The translations under genes were made by a program, and so were the position numbers. A stretch of 64,000 bases of DNA from a candidate division KSB1 bacterium (GTDB lineage Bacteria > Zhuqueibacterota > Zhuqueibacteria > JANLFK01 > Oleimicrobiaceae). This document shows positions 43,509 through 52,387 of this stretch, piece after piece. Positions within the stretch are counted from its first letter, which is position 1. Each line of letters opens with the position of its first letter. The stretch is taken from NCBI GenBank assembly GCA_034506335.1, contig JAPDPR010000005.1:61896-125895 (forward strand). The letters are read 5' to 3'. The notes beneath the pieces were generated by a model, which had not been told where the DNA came from, did not search any database, and worked only from the letters and a program-made list of their open reading frames with translations.

Positions 43509-45516
43509 TCTTTTCGTTCCTTCCGTTGATGGCAGAAACCACCGGAATCCGCACGGTGTCGCCCGGACGAAGCTTCTGGAGATTCTTGCCCACATTATAG
43601 TCCACGACCAGCCAATAAGGCACATCGTACACTTCTTTGCACAAGGAGTAGACGTTCTCGCCTGGGGCAATCTGATGCGTCCGCACGCTGTCCACGCGGA
43701 ACCGCTGGAAAAAGTCCTCGCGGATACCCTGGTGGTACTCGATCCTGCGGCGGCGGAACTCATCCACGGTGACCTTGCTAAAGTTCACCAAGATGCGCTG
43801 GCCGACGTAGATATCCTCGTGCGGGCGGAGCCCATTCAGGCTGCGCAGACGATGCACGGGCAGATTGAGCCAGTCAGCAAAGTGGCCGATCGTTTCATCG
43901 CTGAGCACCACGACGGTCCTTCCCACGGGGTCAGGAATATCGACGTAGAAGGTATCAGGCCTGAGTGCGGGCCCGTAGGGTCCGGGCGGTGGCGCGCTCG
44001 TAGGAGCAAGGGCCCCAAGGCTCACCGCGGGCTGGCCCACCGTATCCACGATCACGAGAGGCGGGGAGGAAACTGCCGGCGTGCCCCCACCCTGAGTCTC
44101 CTTCGCGCCCACTGCAGGAGCGGCGGCCAGCTTAGTTTCGGCTACCACTTGCAGCAGCTGCCCGGGTCGCAGGCGGCGCGGATCATCGATGCCATTGATG
44201 GCCATGAGCTCCTGCACACTCACCCCAAACCTGCGCGAAATGCTCCACATGTTGTCCCCCTCCCGCACGCGGTAGTAGCCGGAAGCAGTTTTTTCGTGCA
44301 CCTGGGTGGTGGCCAGTTCCTCCGCCGGGATCTGGGCGTAGAGCGCATCGGCAAGCTCCTGTTTGTCCGGCGGTAACCTTAACTCGTAGCCCTTTGGCAC
44401 GTACCGGCGATCATCTAAGACCGGCCCGCGCAAGGCCGGGTTGTAAGCTACGAACTCCTCTTTGCTCAAGCCAAACTTCTTCATCAAGGTGGAGGCCTTC
44501 ACATAGTGGGGCACTTCGAATACGGCAAAGCGCAGCGGTGGATCGCTCGGCAGTGGGCCAAAGTACTTTTCCTTGTTTTCCACAACGTGTTTTGCGGCGA
44601 GAAACTCCGCGTAGAAATTCCGGGAGGCAAAGCCAAACGCACGCCCGCGGTAATTGGTGGCGATGTGCCCCATGTCTGAGGATTCGAGCACCTGCTGGGC
44701 GCGCTTCACCCCATTGAGGCCATGGTTATAGGCAGTGATGGCCAGCGGCCAGCTGCCCAGTTCCTCATAGCTCTTTCGCAGAAGCCTGGCCGCGGCCTCA
44801 GTTGCTTTGATAGGGTCAAATCGCTCGTCTATATCGTAATTGATTTTCAAGAAAAGACGGCCGGTGCTGCGCGTGAATTGCCATAAACCGGCAGCACCCA
44901 TCTTAGAATAGGCACGCGGGTGGTACAAAGACTCCACCAACGGCAGATACGACAACTCCTCCGGCACGTCATACTTGCGAAGAATACGCCGCATTTCCTC
45001 CATGAAGCGGCCGGAGCGGCGCAGGCCCTCGATGACGGCTTCCCGCTGCCCCTGCTGCCAACGCAAGTTGGCCGCAGCCTGACGGTACTTGAATGGGTCC
45101 TGGCTGTCCTTCCACAGCAGGTAGGCGCGCTTTTCGCGCCCCTTTAGGCCGAGGGTGTCGATGGGTGGATTGTGCGCAAAGTGGGTGAGGATCGCGCGGT
45201 ACTCGTTCTCGATGGGCCGGACGCGCGCATAGCGCGAGCTCTCACTGCTCCGCCACAGCGTGTCTAGGTCCACCACCTCATAAATGATGTCCAACCGCTC
45301 CGCGTCGTGCAACACCATCTGGCGGCGGCCATAGACAGCATAGACCTTTATCCAAAAGTCCACGTTCGCCTTAAGAGCGGGTGGTACGGGAAACAGTTCC
45401 TCGCTGTCGGCTGTTCCCATGGCCAGGGCCATGCCCACCCACATGCCCCACATCACCACCCCTACCACTCGTCGCAGTTGGCGTGCAATGACCTGTGCTC
45501 TCATGGCGTTTCCCAA
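43486..45516 (-). CDS. LysM-containing lytic transglycosylase (MltD-like)
   Basis: A protein of about 676 residues that cleaves the peptidoglycan glycan strand with formation of anhydro-muramic acid. After the signal peptide (VVGVVMWGMWVGMALAMG) comes a region with Tyr/Arg-rich helices. The SLT domain has the catalytic Glu in ELSYLPLVESLYHPRA, followed by YSKMGAAGLWQFTRSTGR and AITAYNHGLNGVKRA. Three LysM domains bind glycan: YYRVREGDNMWSISRRFGVS, VVVLSDETIGHFADWLNLP and HQIAPGENVYSLCKEVYDVP. The start is uncertain: TTG at 45516 has GGAGAGG five bases before it, whereas ATG at 45504 lies too far from that signal. It overlaps namZ by 23 bases. Confidence 0.92.
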   Translation of the reverse strand: MGNAMRAQVIARQLRRVVGVVMWGMWVGMALAMGTADSEELFPVPPALKANVDFWIKVYAVYGRRQMVLHDAERLDIIYEVVDLDTLWRSSESSRYARVRPIENEYRAILTHFAHNPPIDTLGLKGREKRAYLLWKDSQDPFKYRQAAANLRWQQGQREAVIEGLRRSGRFMEEMRRILRKYDVPEELSYLPLVESLYHPRAYSKMGAAGLWQFTRSTGRLFLKINYDIDERFDPIKATEAAARLLRKSYEELGSWPLAITAYNHGLNGVKRAQQVLESSDMGHIATNYRGRAFGFASRNFYAEFLAAKHVVENKEKYFGPLPSDPPLRFAVFEVPHYVKASTLMKKFGLSKEEFVAYNPALRGPVLDDRRYVPKGYELRLPPDKQELADALYAQIPAEELATTQVHEKTASGYYRVREGDNMWSISRRFGVSVQELMAINGIDDPRRLRPGQLLQVVAETKLAAAPAVGAKETQGGGTPAVSSPPLVIVDTVGQPAVSLGALAPTSAPPPGPYGPALRPDTFYVDIPDPVGRTVVVLSDETIGHFADWLNLPVHRLRSLNGLRPHEDIYVGQRILVNFSKVTVDEFRRRRIEYHQGIREDFFQRFRVDSVRTHQIAPGENVYSLCKEVYDVPYWLVVDYNVGKNLQKLRPGDTVRIPVVSAINGRNEKSDARSVL

Positions 45517-45641
45517 CCGATCCTCTCCTTTCTTTGGCCTCTGTCTTTGTAGATCAATGGCCGTGCCCCGAGGGCGCATCTGGCCCGCGCGGGATGCTCT
45601 CTCACCCCGCCTCACTTCCAGTCACCCTCACACAAGCCGAG

Positions 45642-46145
45642 TCAGCCTTCAACGTCTTCGCCGAACAGGGGGTCGTCCTCGATGAGCGAATCGTCGTCAT
45701 CGGCGGCGTCCCGTCCCAAGGCCAGTGCCAAAAACTTTGGCTCCCGCACCAGAATTCGCCGCACAATGCGCAGCAAGTCGCCCTTGTCCAGCTTCTCCAG
45801 CTCGTCCATGGACTCCCCCACGTCCAGGAAGCTTTCGCCGTCGTTGGTCCACGAGTAGAGAAGGGCAACGGCATGGTTGCAGACGCCGCCACGGTGGGAG
45901 CAGGTGCACGAGGTGTAAATCTCCCTTCCCCGCACCTTGATCTCCACGATGTTGACCATGGTGAACTCTCGCACCTGGCCGATGAGCGTGTCGCGAAACA
46001 CCGTGGCGCCGCTCACGAAGCCGTTGGCGTAGAACTCCCACCCTCGTCCACCAGTGCACTCTTGGTCCAACTGGGCAATCTGCTCGTGCGTCAGGCTCAG
46101 GAGCTCGGCCGCTATTGGGTATCTTTTTGAGGACTGCTTCAACAT
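45642..46145 (-). CDS. SWIM zinc-finger protein
   Basis: A protein of about 167 residues. The central motif SCTCSHRGGVCNHAVALLYS has the CxCx(n)CxH pattern of a SWIM zinc finger, a fold for DNA or protein binding. The C-terminal part is acidic (DDDDSLIEDDPLFGED). The start may be ATG at 46145 or TTG at 46154; neither has a clear Shine-Dalgarno site. The TTG overlaps the upstream M48 stop codon, so coupling is likely. SWIM proteins in bacteria often accompany SNF2-like helicases or McrBC-type systems, but none is nearby. A function cannot be given. Confidence 0.75.
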   Translation of the reverse strand: MLKQSSKRYPIAAELLSLTHEQIAQLDQECTGGRGWEFYANGFVSGATVFRDTLIGQVREFTMVNIVEIKVRGREIYTSCTCSHRGGVCNHAVALLYSWTNDGESFLDVGESMDELEKLDKGDLLRIVRRILVREPKFLALALGRDAADDDDSLIEDDPLFGEDVEG

Positions 46146-46150
46146 GGTCG

Positions 46151-47257
46151 TCAATTGACTGTGCTACCCTCGTAGCACTCCGCCATCTTGATGCGGCGCG
46201 CCAACGAAGGGTGACTGTGGAAAAGGAACTCAACCAACGGGTGTGGCGTGGGATCAGCCATGTTCATGGCCCCCAGCCGTCGCAGGGCAGAGGAAAATGC
46301 CTGGGCCTTGCCACGCCCGTCCAACACAAACCGGTCCGCCTCCCACTCAAAGCGGCGGGACAGAGCGTTCAGAATCGGTGAAGTGACTACGCTCCAAAGC
46401 ATAAATAGGAACGGCATGAGTGGCAAAGCGGCAAGCGTTTTATGTGGCACTCCGCATACCGCGCTCAGCCGTGGATACAAGAGGGCGCTCACCGCCAGCC
46501 CCAGGCTCACCTGCATCGCTCCTGCAGCCACAAGCTTCCGCATGTGCTTGTGGTAGTGGTGCCCAATCTCGTGAGCCACCACGCACTCGATCTCATCGGG
46601 CGGAAAGGCATCCAGCAGTGTGTCACTGAGGACGATCCGCCGTGTCGGGCCTGCGCCCACTAGGGCGGCGTTTGCTTTGCGCGACTTGCTGCTTAGCTCC
46701 ATACGCAGCACGGCCTCAACCTCTAACCCCAGAGGCCGCAGCAGGCTCCCCAACCGCCTCACTAACTCGGGGTCTTGCACTGGCTCGAGGCGGTGAAACA
46801 GGGGCAACACAAGGCGCGGCCCTGCAACAGAAAGCGCTACCCCGGCCCCTATCACCACTGTTGCAAAGGGAATCCACCACCACTGCGGCAGAGCGTTCCA
46901 GAGGTAGAAAAAAACCACTAACGCGGGTATTGCGATGACCGCCACAACGGCCATCGCCTTCGCCTGATCCCAAAGCCAACCACGCCAGCTCTGCCGTGAA
47001 AGACCATAGCGCCGTTCAACGAGCACCTCACTCGTCACGGCAAAGGGAAAAATGGCAGCCAACTGCACGCATCCCATCACGCACGCGAAAAACAAAAAAG
47101 ACAGAAGATGGGGGCCTGCTGCGCGAGTTGCCACCTTCTCCAGATGGGCCGAAATCCCACTCCATACCAACGCGGGCCACAGCGCTATACTCACCACCAC
47201 CTCGGCGCATCCGAGCATCAGCTTTGCGCGTTGGTAATGAGTAACCTCCCTGTCCAC
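46151..47257 (-). CDS. M48-family zinc metalloprotease, membrane-bound (Ste24/HtpX-like)
   Basis: A 368-residue integral membrane protease. The catalytic HEIGH motif lies at residues 229-233 (VVAHEIGHHYHKHM), with a probable third ligand Glu in FEWEADRFVLDG. Membrane segments include LLSFLFFACVMGCVQLAAIF and AVVAVIAIPALVVFFYLWNA before the catalytic core, and LMPFLFMLWSVVTSPIL after it. The layout matches CAAX protease-like Ste24 or bacterial M48 enzymes, which clip membrane proteins. The GTG start follows GGAAGGCGGAT. It lies upstream of the SWIM gene and overlaps it. A role in membrane protein quality control is the family expectation. Confidence 0.93.
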   Translation of the reverse strand: MDREVTHYQRAKLMLGCAEVVVSIALWPALVWSGISAHLEKVATRAAGPHLLSFLFFACVMGCVQLAAIFPFAVTSEVLVERRYGLSRQSWRGWLWDQAKAMAVVAVIAIPALVVFFYLWNALPQWWWIPFATVVIGAGVALSVAGPRLVLPLFHRLEPVQDPELVRRLGSLLRPLGLEVEAVLRMELSSKSRKANAALVGAGPTRRIVLSDTLLDAFPPDEIECVVAHEIGHHYHKHMRKLVAAGAMQVSLGLAVSALLYPRLSAVCGVPHKTLAALPLMPFLFMLWSVVTSPILNALSRRFEWEADRFVLDGRGKAQAFSSALRRLGAMNMADPTPHPLVEFLFHSHPSLARRIKMAECYEGSTVN

Positions 47258-47300
47258 ATCCGCCTTCCCTTTACCCCGTTCCTAGGCTGTCGCTGAACAA

Positions 47301-47329
47301 AATGTACGAATTCTCCGCCACTTTTTCAA
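47301..47329 (-). promoter_or_regulatory. sigma-70-type promoter of the M48-SWIM unit
   Basis: On the minus strand TTGAAA (47329-47324), a 17-base spacer and TACATT (47306-47301), about 45 bases before the GTG start at 47257. Confidence 0.65.
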
Positions 47330-47388
47330 GCCACAAATAACCGCCACGGCACGCGCCATGTGGCAATGCAAAACCCTGGCAATCCCCC

Positions 47389-49440
47389 CTACCGCACCTT
47401 GACGAGCTTGCGCACTGTTGCGTGCTGGCCCGCCTCCACCCGACAAAAATACACGCCCGAGGGCAGTTCCCTCCCCTGGTCGTCCTTGCCGTGCCAGCTG
47501 AATCTATGTACCCTGGGCAGCAGGGGCCTTGAATCCAAGAGGGACGCCACGCGCCGCCCTAGCAAGTCGTAGATGGCTGCAGAAACAACTCGCGGTTCAG
47601 GCAATTCGATCTCCACCGTCGTGTAGGGGCGTCCGGCAGCGGGAAACGGATTTGGGTAAAGGGGATGCACAATGAAGCTGGTGGGCACCCTCTGCCCGGG
47701 CGGCGCTGTGGAGTCCTGAGGCAAGCGCAACAGGCGCAGGCTCGAGTCGCCCGCCTGGGCGCAAAACAGGCTTTGGGGGGCATCGTGCGGGTGCACGGCT
47801 ATGCGCCCCCGCACGTCCTGTGCCGCAAAGCACACGTAGAGCACCCGGCCTTCCCGGGGTGCCGGAAGCTTTGCTACATAGTGATGTTCCCTTTCTGTTG
47901 GGCCCATCTTTACCAGCATTTCTAGCGCAGTGCTGTCTTCCCCCCAGTACACCATAACCCCGTCTGGGCGGATAGGCGGGTCCCCGGCTACAGCAAGGAG
48001 GACCTCCACCGAGTCCTCCTCTCCAATTGCACGCACCGTCGGAAACGGAGTGAACGCAGGGCCATAGTACAGGACGGCTCTCCAGGCATCGACCAGACCC
48101 CAGCCGTACTCGTTATCCGGATGACCCGCGCGGTCTGCGGTCTGCCGGAGTGCTTCTCCCACCTGCATCGGCGTGAGCCAAGGGTGAGCGGCCAAGATCA
48201 GCGCGGCAACTCCGGCCACCATTGGGCACGAGAAAGATGTGCCGCTGCCCAAACGGAAATCCGTGGCATGGAGCGGCCCAGCCATGTATACCCGCACTCC
48301 CATCGCTACCACGTCGGGTTTGACACGCCCATCAGCAGTGGGCCCCCGCGAGCTAAAGGGGGCAAGTACGCCGTTGTCGTCGACCGCCCCCACGGCAATC
48401 ACACTATCTCCATCCGCCGGCGCGATCACGTAACGCCAGGAACTGTTTCCCTCGTTGCCGGCGCTGTTCACCACCACCACACCCTTGCGCACCGCAATGT
48501 CTGCAGCCCTGGTGGTCACCGCCGTGTTACCGTCCATATCCTGGTACGTGTACCAATCCAAGTAACCCAGCGAGCTGGATACCACGTCCACACCCATGGA
48601 CTCCAACCATTCCAGGCCGGCCACCCAAAAGTCCTCTTCAACTGGTGTTTCGCTCGGCACATACTCCGTCTTGGCAAGCACGTACTCGGCGCCAAACGCC
48701 GGGCCAATGAGCCGACCCGGGGAGAAACCGCCTATGACCGAGAGCGTACCGGTACCATGCACCTCTTGGCTGGAGACATCCTGGCCTTCCTCATTATGGG
48801 TGACGCTGTCGCCGTTGATGAAGTCAAACTCGGCAACCACACGCAGGCGTTGGAAGGCCTCGCTGAGCTGGTAGCGAAACCCCGTGTCTAACATCCCGAT
48901 GCGCACACCTGTGCCGTCAATGCCCAGGTTGTGCACCTCCGGCACCCTCACCAGCGCGTTCTGCTGTAACGAAGGGCCGTACTCATAAGTTTGCACGCCA
49001 GGCTTGGGCACGGGTTGAAACCCTGGGGCAGCCTCCGGTTCTGGCAGGCGGCGACGCATGGCCACGGGCTGCACCTTCTTGACGAAGGGCAGCTTTCGTA
49101 CCGCCGCGAGCTGTCCCTCATCAAGGGGGGCACTTACGGCATTGAGCCATCTTGAACTGAGCACAGGGCGCACGCCCAAACTGTGCAGCCTTTCCAGGTA
49201 GGGCTCATAGAGAGGCCGGTCGCATTCGTCGACCAGTTGTCCTGGGGGAAGCACTTTCGCCCGTCGCCATAGTACACGCGGAGGTAACTGAACCGTCTCG
49301 CGCACTGACTTGGGCATCGGCCCTTTGTCCACAAAAAAAATCCAGTAACGTGCCTGCGCATGACCACCGCTCGCGGCGTACGACCATGCGGAGACCACGC
49401 CCCCGAACAGCACTGTCAACACCAGGAGCCTCGACCGCAC
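47389..49440 (-). CDS. secreted subtilisin-like serine protease (S8) with C-terminal sorting domain
   Basis: A 683-residue exported protease. The signal peptide (MRSRLLVLTVLFGGVVSAWS) is followed by a propeptide-like region of about 120 residues. The S8 catalytic domain has Asp185 (IGMLDTGFRY), His228 (EVHGTGTLSVIGG) and Ser402 (GSGTSFSCPMVAG), with the oxyanion Asn329 in NSAGNEGNSSW. The C-terminal 85 residues form a sorting module (HPLYPNPFPAAGRPYTTVEI, IYDLLGRRVASLLD, LPSGVYFCRVEAG). The GTG start at 49440 directly follows the cyclophilin stop codon. An extracellular or surface-attached degrading role fits both domains; the peptide specificity is unknown. Confidence 0.92.
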   Translation of the reverse strand: MRSRLLVLTVLFGGVVSAWSYAASGGHAQARYWIFFVDKGPMPKSVRETVQLPPRVLWRRAKVLPPGQLVDECDRPLYEPYLERLHSLGVRPVLSSRWLNAVSAPLDEGQLAAVRKLPFVKKVQPVAMRRRLPEPEAAPGFQPVPKPGVQTYEYGPSLQQNALVRVPEVHNLGIDGTGVRIGMLDTGFRYQLSEAFQRLRVVAEFDFINGDSVTHNEEGQDVSSQEVHGTGTLSVIGGFSPGRLIGPAFGAEYVLAKTEYVPSETPVEEDFWVAGLEWLESMGVDVVSSSLGYLDWYTYQDMDGNTAVTTRAADIAVRKGVVVVNSAGNEGNSSWRYVIAPADGDSVIAVGAVDDNGVLAPFSSRGPTADGRVKPDVVAMGVRVYMAGPLHATDFRLGSGTSFSCPMVAGVAALILAAHPWLTPMQVGEALRQTADRAGHPDNEYGWGLVDAWRAVLYYGPAFTPFPTVRAIGEEDSVEVLLAVAGDPPIRPDGVMVYWGEDSTALEMLVKMGPTEREHHYVAKLPAPREGRVLYVCFAAQDVRGRIAVHPHDAPQSLFCAQAGDSSLRLLRLPQDSTAPPGQRVPTSFIVHPLYPNPFPAAGRPYTTVEIELPEPRVVSAAIYDLLGRRVASLLDSRPLLPRVHRFSWHGKDDQGRELPSGVYFCRVEAGQHATVRKLVKVR

Positions 49441-50100
49441 CTATCGCTGCTCCATGTGGATTTCCTCTAGGACCAATGGCGTCTTTGGCACTGCCATCTG
49501 GGGGCTCACCTGTACCGTCTCTAGGGCGTTAATTTTGTCTAACACTTCCATCCCCTCGATGACCCGGCCGAAGACGGTGTATTGGCCGTCCAGAAATGCA
49601 GTGCGCTCACGCGTCAAGCAGATAAAGAATTGGCTTCCGGCGCTGTTGGGGTCCGGCGTCCGCGCCATGGATAAGATTCCCTTATCGTGCGGCACATCGT
49701 TGAACTCCGCCGGTAGCGTGTAACCTGGGTTGCCCGTGCCGTCGTTGCCAGGGTCCGCGTCACGCGATAAAATGTCGCCCCCCTGCACTACAAAGTCTTT
49801 GATGAGCCGGTGGAACTTGGTACAGTTGTAGAACCCCGCATTCACCAGGCGTTTGAACGCGGCGCAATGCAGCGGGGCTTTATCCGGGAAGAAACCTATG
49901 ACCATCGTGCCGAGGTTGGTCTTCATGACCGCCACCTCGTTGGCGTTCACCGGCTCAAGAGGCATCGCCTTCACTGCTCCCTTGAGCTCCTCGATCTGTT
50001 GCGCAGTTAAAGTAGGACACTCCACTTTCTTCTCCTTCCTGGCGCACGACGCGACAAATAGCAGTGCAAGCGCCGCGACAAACACGACCTGCCCACGCAT
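49441..50100 (-). CDS. cyclophilin-type peptidyl-prolyl isomerase, lipoprotein
   Basis: A 219-residue lipoprotein (lipobox FVASC) with a cyclophilin domain. Diagnostic lines are FVNAGFYNCTKFHRLIKDFV (with the active-site FHRLI), VQGGDILSRDADPGNDGTGN, LPAEFNDVPHDKGILSMARTPDP and SQFFICLTRERTAFLDGQYT, ending FGRVIEGMEVLDKINALE. It speeds cis-trans proline isomerisation in periplasmic proteins. GGAGGGATCAGA precedes the ATG. It is followed without a gap by the subtilisin gene, so it may help fold exported proteases. The family is secure. Confidence 0.94.
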   Translation of the reverse strand: MRGQVVFVAALALLFVASCARKEKKVECPTLTAQQIEELKGAVKAMPLEPVNANEVAVMKTNLGTMVIGFFPDKAPLHCAAFKRLVNAGFYNCTKFHRLIKDFVVQGGDILSRDADPGNDGTGNPGYTLPAEFNDVPHDKGILSMARTPDPNSAGSQFFICLTRERTAFLDGQYTVFGRVIEGMEVLDKINALETVQVSPQMAVPKTPLVLEEIHMEQR

Positions 50101-50148
50101 TCTGATCCCTCCTCAACTAGTCCAGGGTCCCTCAGTGGAACGCTTGTC

Positions 50149-50177
50149 AAGTTACCAAAATGCGCAAAGAAAATCAA
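50149..50177 (-). promoter_or_regulatory. promoter of the cyclophilin-subtilisin unit
   Basis: On the minus strand TTGATT (50177-50172), a 17-base spacer and TAACTT (50154-50149), about 50 bases before the start at 50100. It is back to back with the plus-strand promoter at 50218. Confidence 0.7.
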
Positions 50178-50217
50178 GCCAAAAGAATCGCCGGTTGTGT
50201 GCCAGCCCACTTTTTCA

Positions 50218-50246
50218 TTGCAAAATTACGCCGACTTTTCTAACTT
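50218..50246 (+). promoter_or_regulatory. promoter of the 5'-nucleotidase gene
   Basis: TTGCAA (50218-50223), a 17-base spacer and TAACTT (50241-50246), about 65 bases before the ATG at 50311. Both promoters of this divergent region share the TAACTT -10 element. Confidence 0.65.
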
Positions 50247-50310
50247 CGCTTACGTACGCGCTGCGACAATCTTGCATGGAACCGCATCGCTATATTGAAA
50301 GGAAGGGTGG

Positions 50311-51810
50311 ATGAAAACAAGAATCGTCTCAGTGCTCCTGATCCTCCTCGCCATAGTCGGTACTGTGGGCGCTCAGTCGCCTGCGGAGCTCATTCTTCTC
50401 CATACCAATGACATGCACGCACAGTTCATTCCGCCCTCCTCTGAACAAGGCCGGCCCCAGGTAGGCGGCATGGTGGCCTTACAGTACTTCGTCCAAAAGG
50501 TACGGGCTGAGGGCAAACCGGTGCTCCTCCTGGATGCGGGCGACTTTATGACTGGCACTCCTATCTCGAACATGGAGTACAATGGGGCACGGGGCGGAAG
50601 CATGGTCGAGATGATGAACCTTGTGGGCTACGACGCTTCTACGATCGGCAACCACGAGTTTGACAATGGGCAGGAGAACCTTAAGAAACTCATCGCCCTG
50701 GCTCACTTTGATGTCTTGAGCGCAAACCTTTGGCGGGGCGATTCCCTGTTCGCCCCCCTGCCGTACAAAGTCTACGAGGTAGGTCCCCTCCGCGTGGGCA
50801 TCATCGGCCTCACTCTTGAAAAGCTGTTCGAGGAGGTGGCACGCCGGCAAGTGGAAGGTCTGCGCGTGGAAGATGTGGCCCAGGCAGCGCAAAGGGCCAT
50901 CGACGCGCTGGATCCAATCACTGACCTCATCGTGCTTCTCACACACCAAGGGTACGAGGAGGATCAAGCCTTAGCGAAGGTAATCCACGGGGCAGACGTC
51001 ATCATTGGCGGCCACAGCCACACCCGCGTCCCACATCCGGAGCGTGTCAATGGGGTCATCGTCGCCCAAGCAGGCTCAAATCTGCAGAGCCTCGGCCGAC
51101 TTGATCTCCAAGTCGCCGCCGACTCAGTGGTCAGCTTCCGTGGATGGCTCATCCCCCTGCTGGTGGACAGCGTCAAGAACCCGGACGCGCAAATGGCAGA
51201 GCTAGTCCAAAGCTGCCAACGCCGCATAGAGGAGGACTACGGGCAGGTCATCGGCGAGTTGCTCACTGACTGGCGCGGCTCCCGGTACGGGGAGAGCAAC
51301 GTGGGCAACTTTGTGGCCGACGTTATGCGCAAAGCAGTGGGGGCCGATTTTGCGACCATTAACAGCGGCGGAATCCGCAAGAGCATTAAAGCCGGACGTT
51401 TGCGCAAGCTGGATATCGTGGAACTCCTCCCCTTCGCCAACACCCTCGTGGTCTTTGAGTGTAGCGGAAAAGAGCTTCTCACTTTTTTGGAGCTCAACGC
51501 AACCAACGTAGCGTCGCAACAGGGGGGGCTCATGCAGGTGTCAGGGATCACGTGTGCCTACCGAGCGGTGAATGGGAAAGCGCAAGTGGTCGCTGCCTCT
51601 GTGCGCGGAAAGCCCATCAGCCCCAGCGCCACTTACCGCGGGGTAACCGTAGACTTTGTCATTTACGGCCAGGCCCAGCGATACCTCGGATTCGAGCCGA
51701 GGCATGTGGAAAACACCGGCTTGCTGCTTTCCGATGTGGTCATCGACTATATCAGTAAGCACCGCCGGGTCTCCTCCAAGGTGGAGGGCAGGTTTAGGAG
51801 AGTGGGATAG
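50311..51810 (+). CDS. UshA-like 5'-nucleotidase/metallophosphoesterase, exported
   Basis: A 499-residue periplasmic or surface enzyme. The signal peptide (MKTRIVSVLLILLAIVGTVG) is followed by the metallophosphoesterase domain, with metal ligands in LLHTNDMHAQF, LLDAGDFMTGTPIS, TIGNHEFDNGQ, VLLTHQGYEED and IIGGHSHTRVPH. The C-terminal 5'-nucleotidase domain has RYGESNVGNFVADVMRKAVG, FATINSGGIRKSIKAGR and VELLPFANTLVVFECSGKEL. These fit UshA/CD73 enzymes that remove phosphate from nucleotides outside the cytoplasm. Substrate range cannot be told. It is preceded by its own promoter. Near a sugar-phosphate transporter, it may take part in phosphate or nucleoside scavenging. Confidence 0.93.
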   Translation: MKTRIVSVLLILLAIVGTVGAQSPAELILLHTNDMHAQFIPPSSEQGRPQVGGMVALQYFVQKVRAEGKPVLLLDAGDFMTGTPISNMEYNGARGGSMVEMMNLVGYDASTIGNHEFDNGQENLKKLIALAHFDVLSANLWRGDSLFAPLPYKVYEVGPLRVGIIGLTLEKLFEEVARRQVEGLRVEDVAQAAQRAIDALDPITDLIVLLTHQGYEEDQALAKVIHGADVIIGGHSHTRVPHPERVNGVIVAQAGSNLQSLGRLDLQVAADSVVSFRGWLIPLLVDSVKNPDAQMAELVQSCQRRIEEDYGQVIGELLTDWRGSRYGESNVGNFVADVMRKAVGADFATINSGGIRKSIKAGRLRKLDIVELLPFANTLVVFECSGKELLTFLELNATNVASQQGGLMQVSGITCAYRAVNGKAQVVAASVRGKPISPSATYRGVTVDFVIYGQAQRYLGFEPRHVENTGLLLSDVVIDYISKHRRVSSKVEGRFRRVG

Positions 51811-51988
51811 TGCGTGGTCTTCCGATCCCGTCTTCGTCTCTTGGGAGATTCTCGGTTTAGGCTCTGGTGTGGTCCAACTCACCGAGCGGCGCAAGAATTG
51901 CTGCTCTGCCTTAACAGCGTCGCATGCTCTCAGTCCAATTGGCAGTCCCCCGAGCCGCACGAGAATGGTTCCGCCTTTGCGTCCATGA

Positions 51989-52387
51989 TTGGGTGTCGTG
52001 GAATTGTCCCTCCTATGCGCTCGGTGGCCACCAGTGAGCGTGAGTGGGCCCCAACCGTTGTTTTTCAAACAGGTTGTGTTCGCGGGGGACACTATTGTGG
52101 AAGAGTACAGTACTCACGAGGAGAAACAGCAGGGAGCGCTCAACACCATCAACCCCTTCGCGACTGTCCCCTCCTCCGAGGAGGAGATGAAGGATATCCA
52201 CGAGGGGAAGAAGTCGTAGGTACGGAAGCTGGCATGAGAGCACGCCATCAACATGCGCTTGAGTCCCTACTACTTCCACCCGCGGTGGCTCAGGGATCGA
52301 CTGATGTTTGCAGGATTTGGGGATGAGAGTCAGGTTGGGACGATGACTTGCAGCGTACACCAGCAGCGGAAAGGGATGAGCAGATGA
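51989..52387 (+). pseudogene. possible gene remnant with two in-frame stops
   Basis: One frame reads protein-like on both sides of two stop codons (TAG at 52217 and TGA at 52235). The first part has FFKQVVFAGDTIVEEYSTHE and NTINPFATVPSSEEEMKDIH. The second has EHAINMRLSPYYFHPRWLRD and RLMFAGFGDES. It ends inside the start of the transporter gene. I could not name a family. It may be a decayed fragment, or chance. Confidence 0.3.

Noticed and set aside
51989..52387. Faint resemblance of the remnant to aminomutase-like proteins (xMRLSPYYF line)
   Set aside because: The similarity is a few residues and not enough to name a family.
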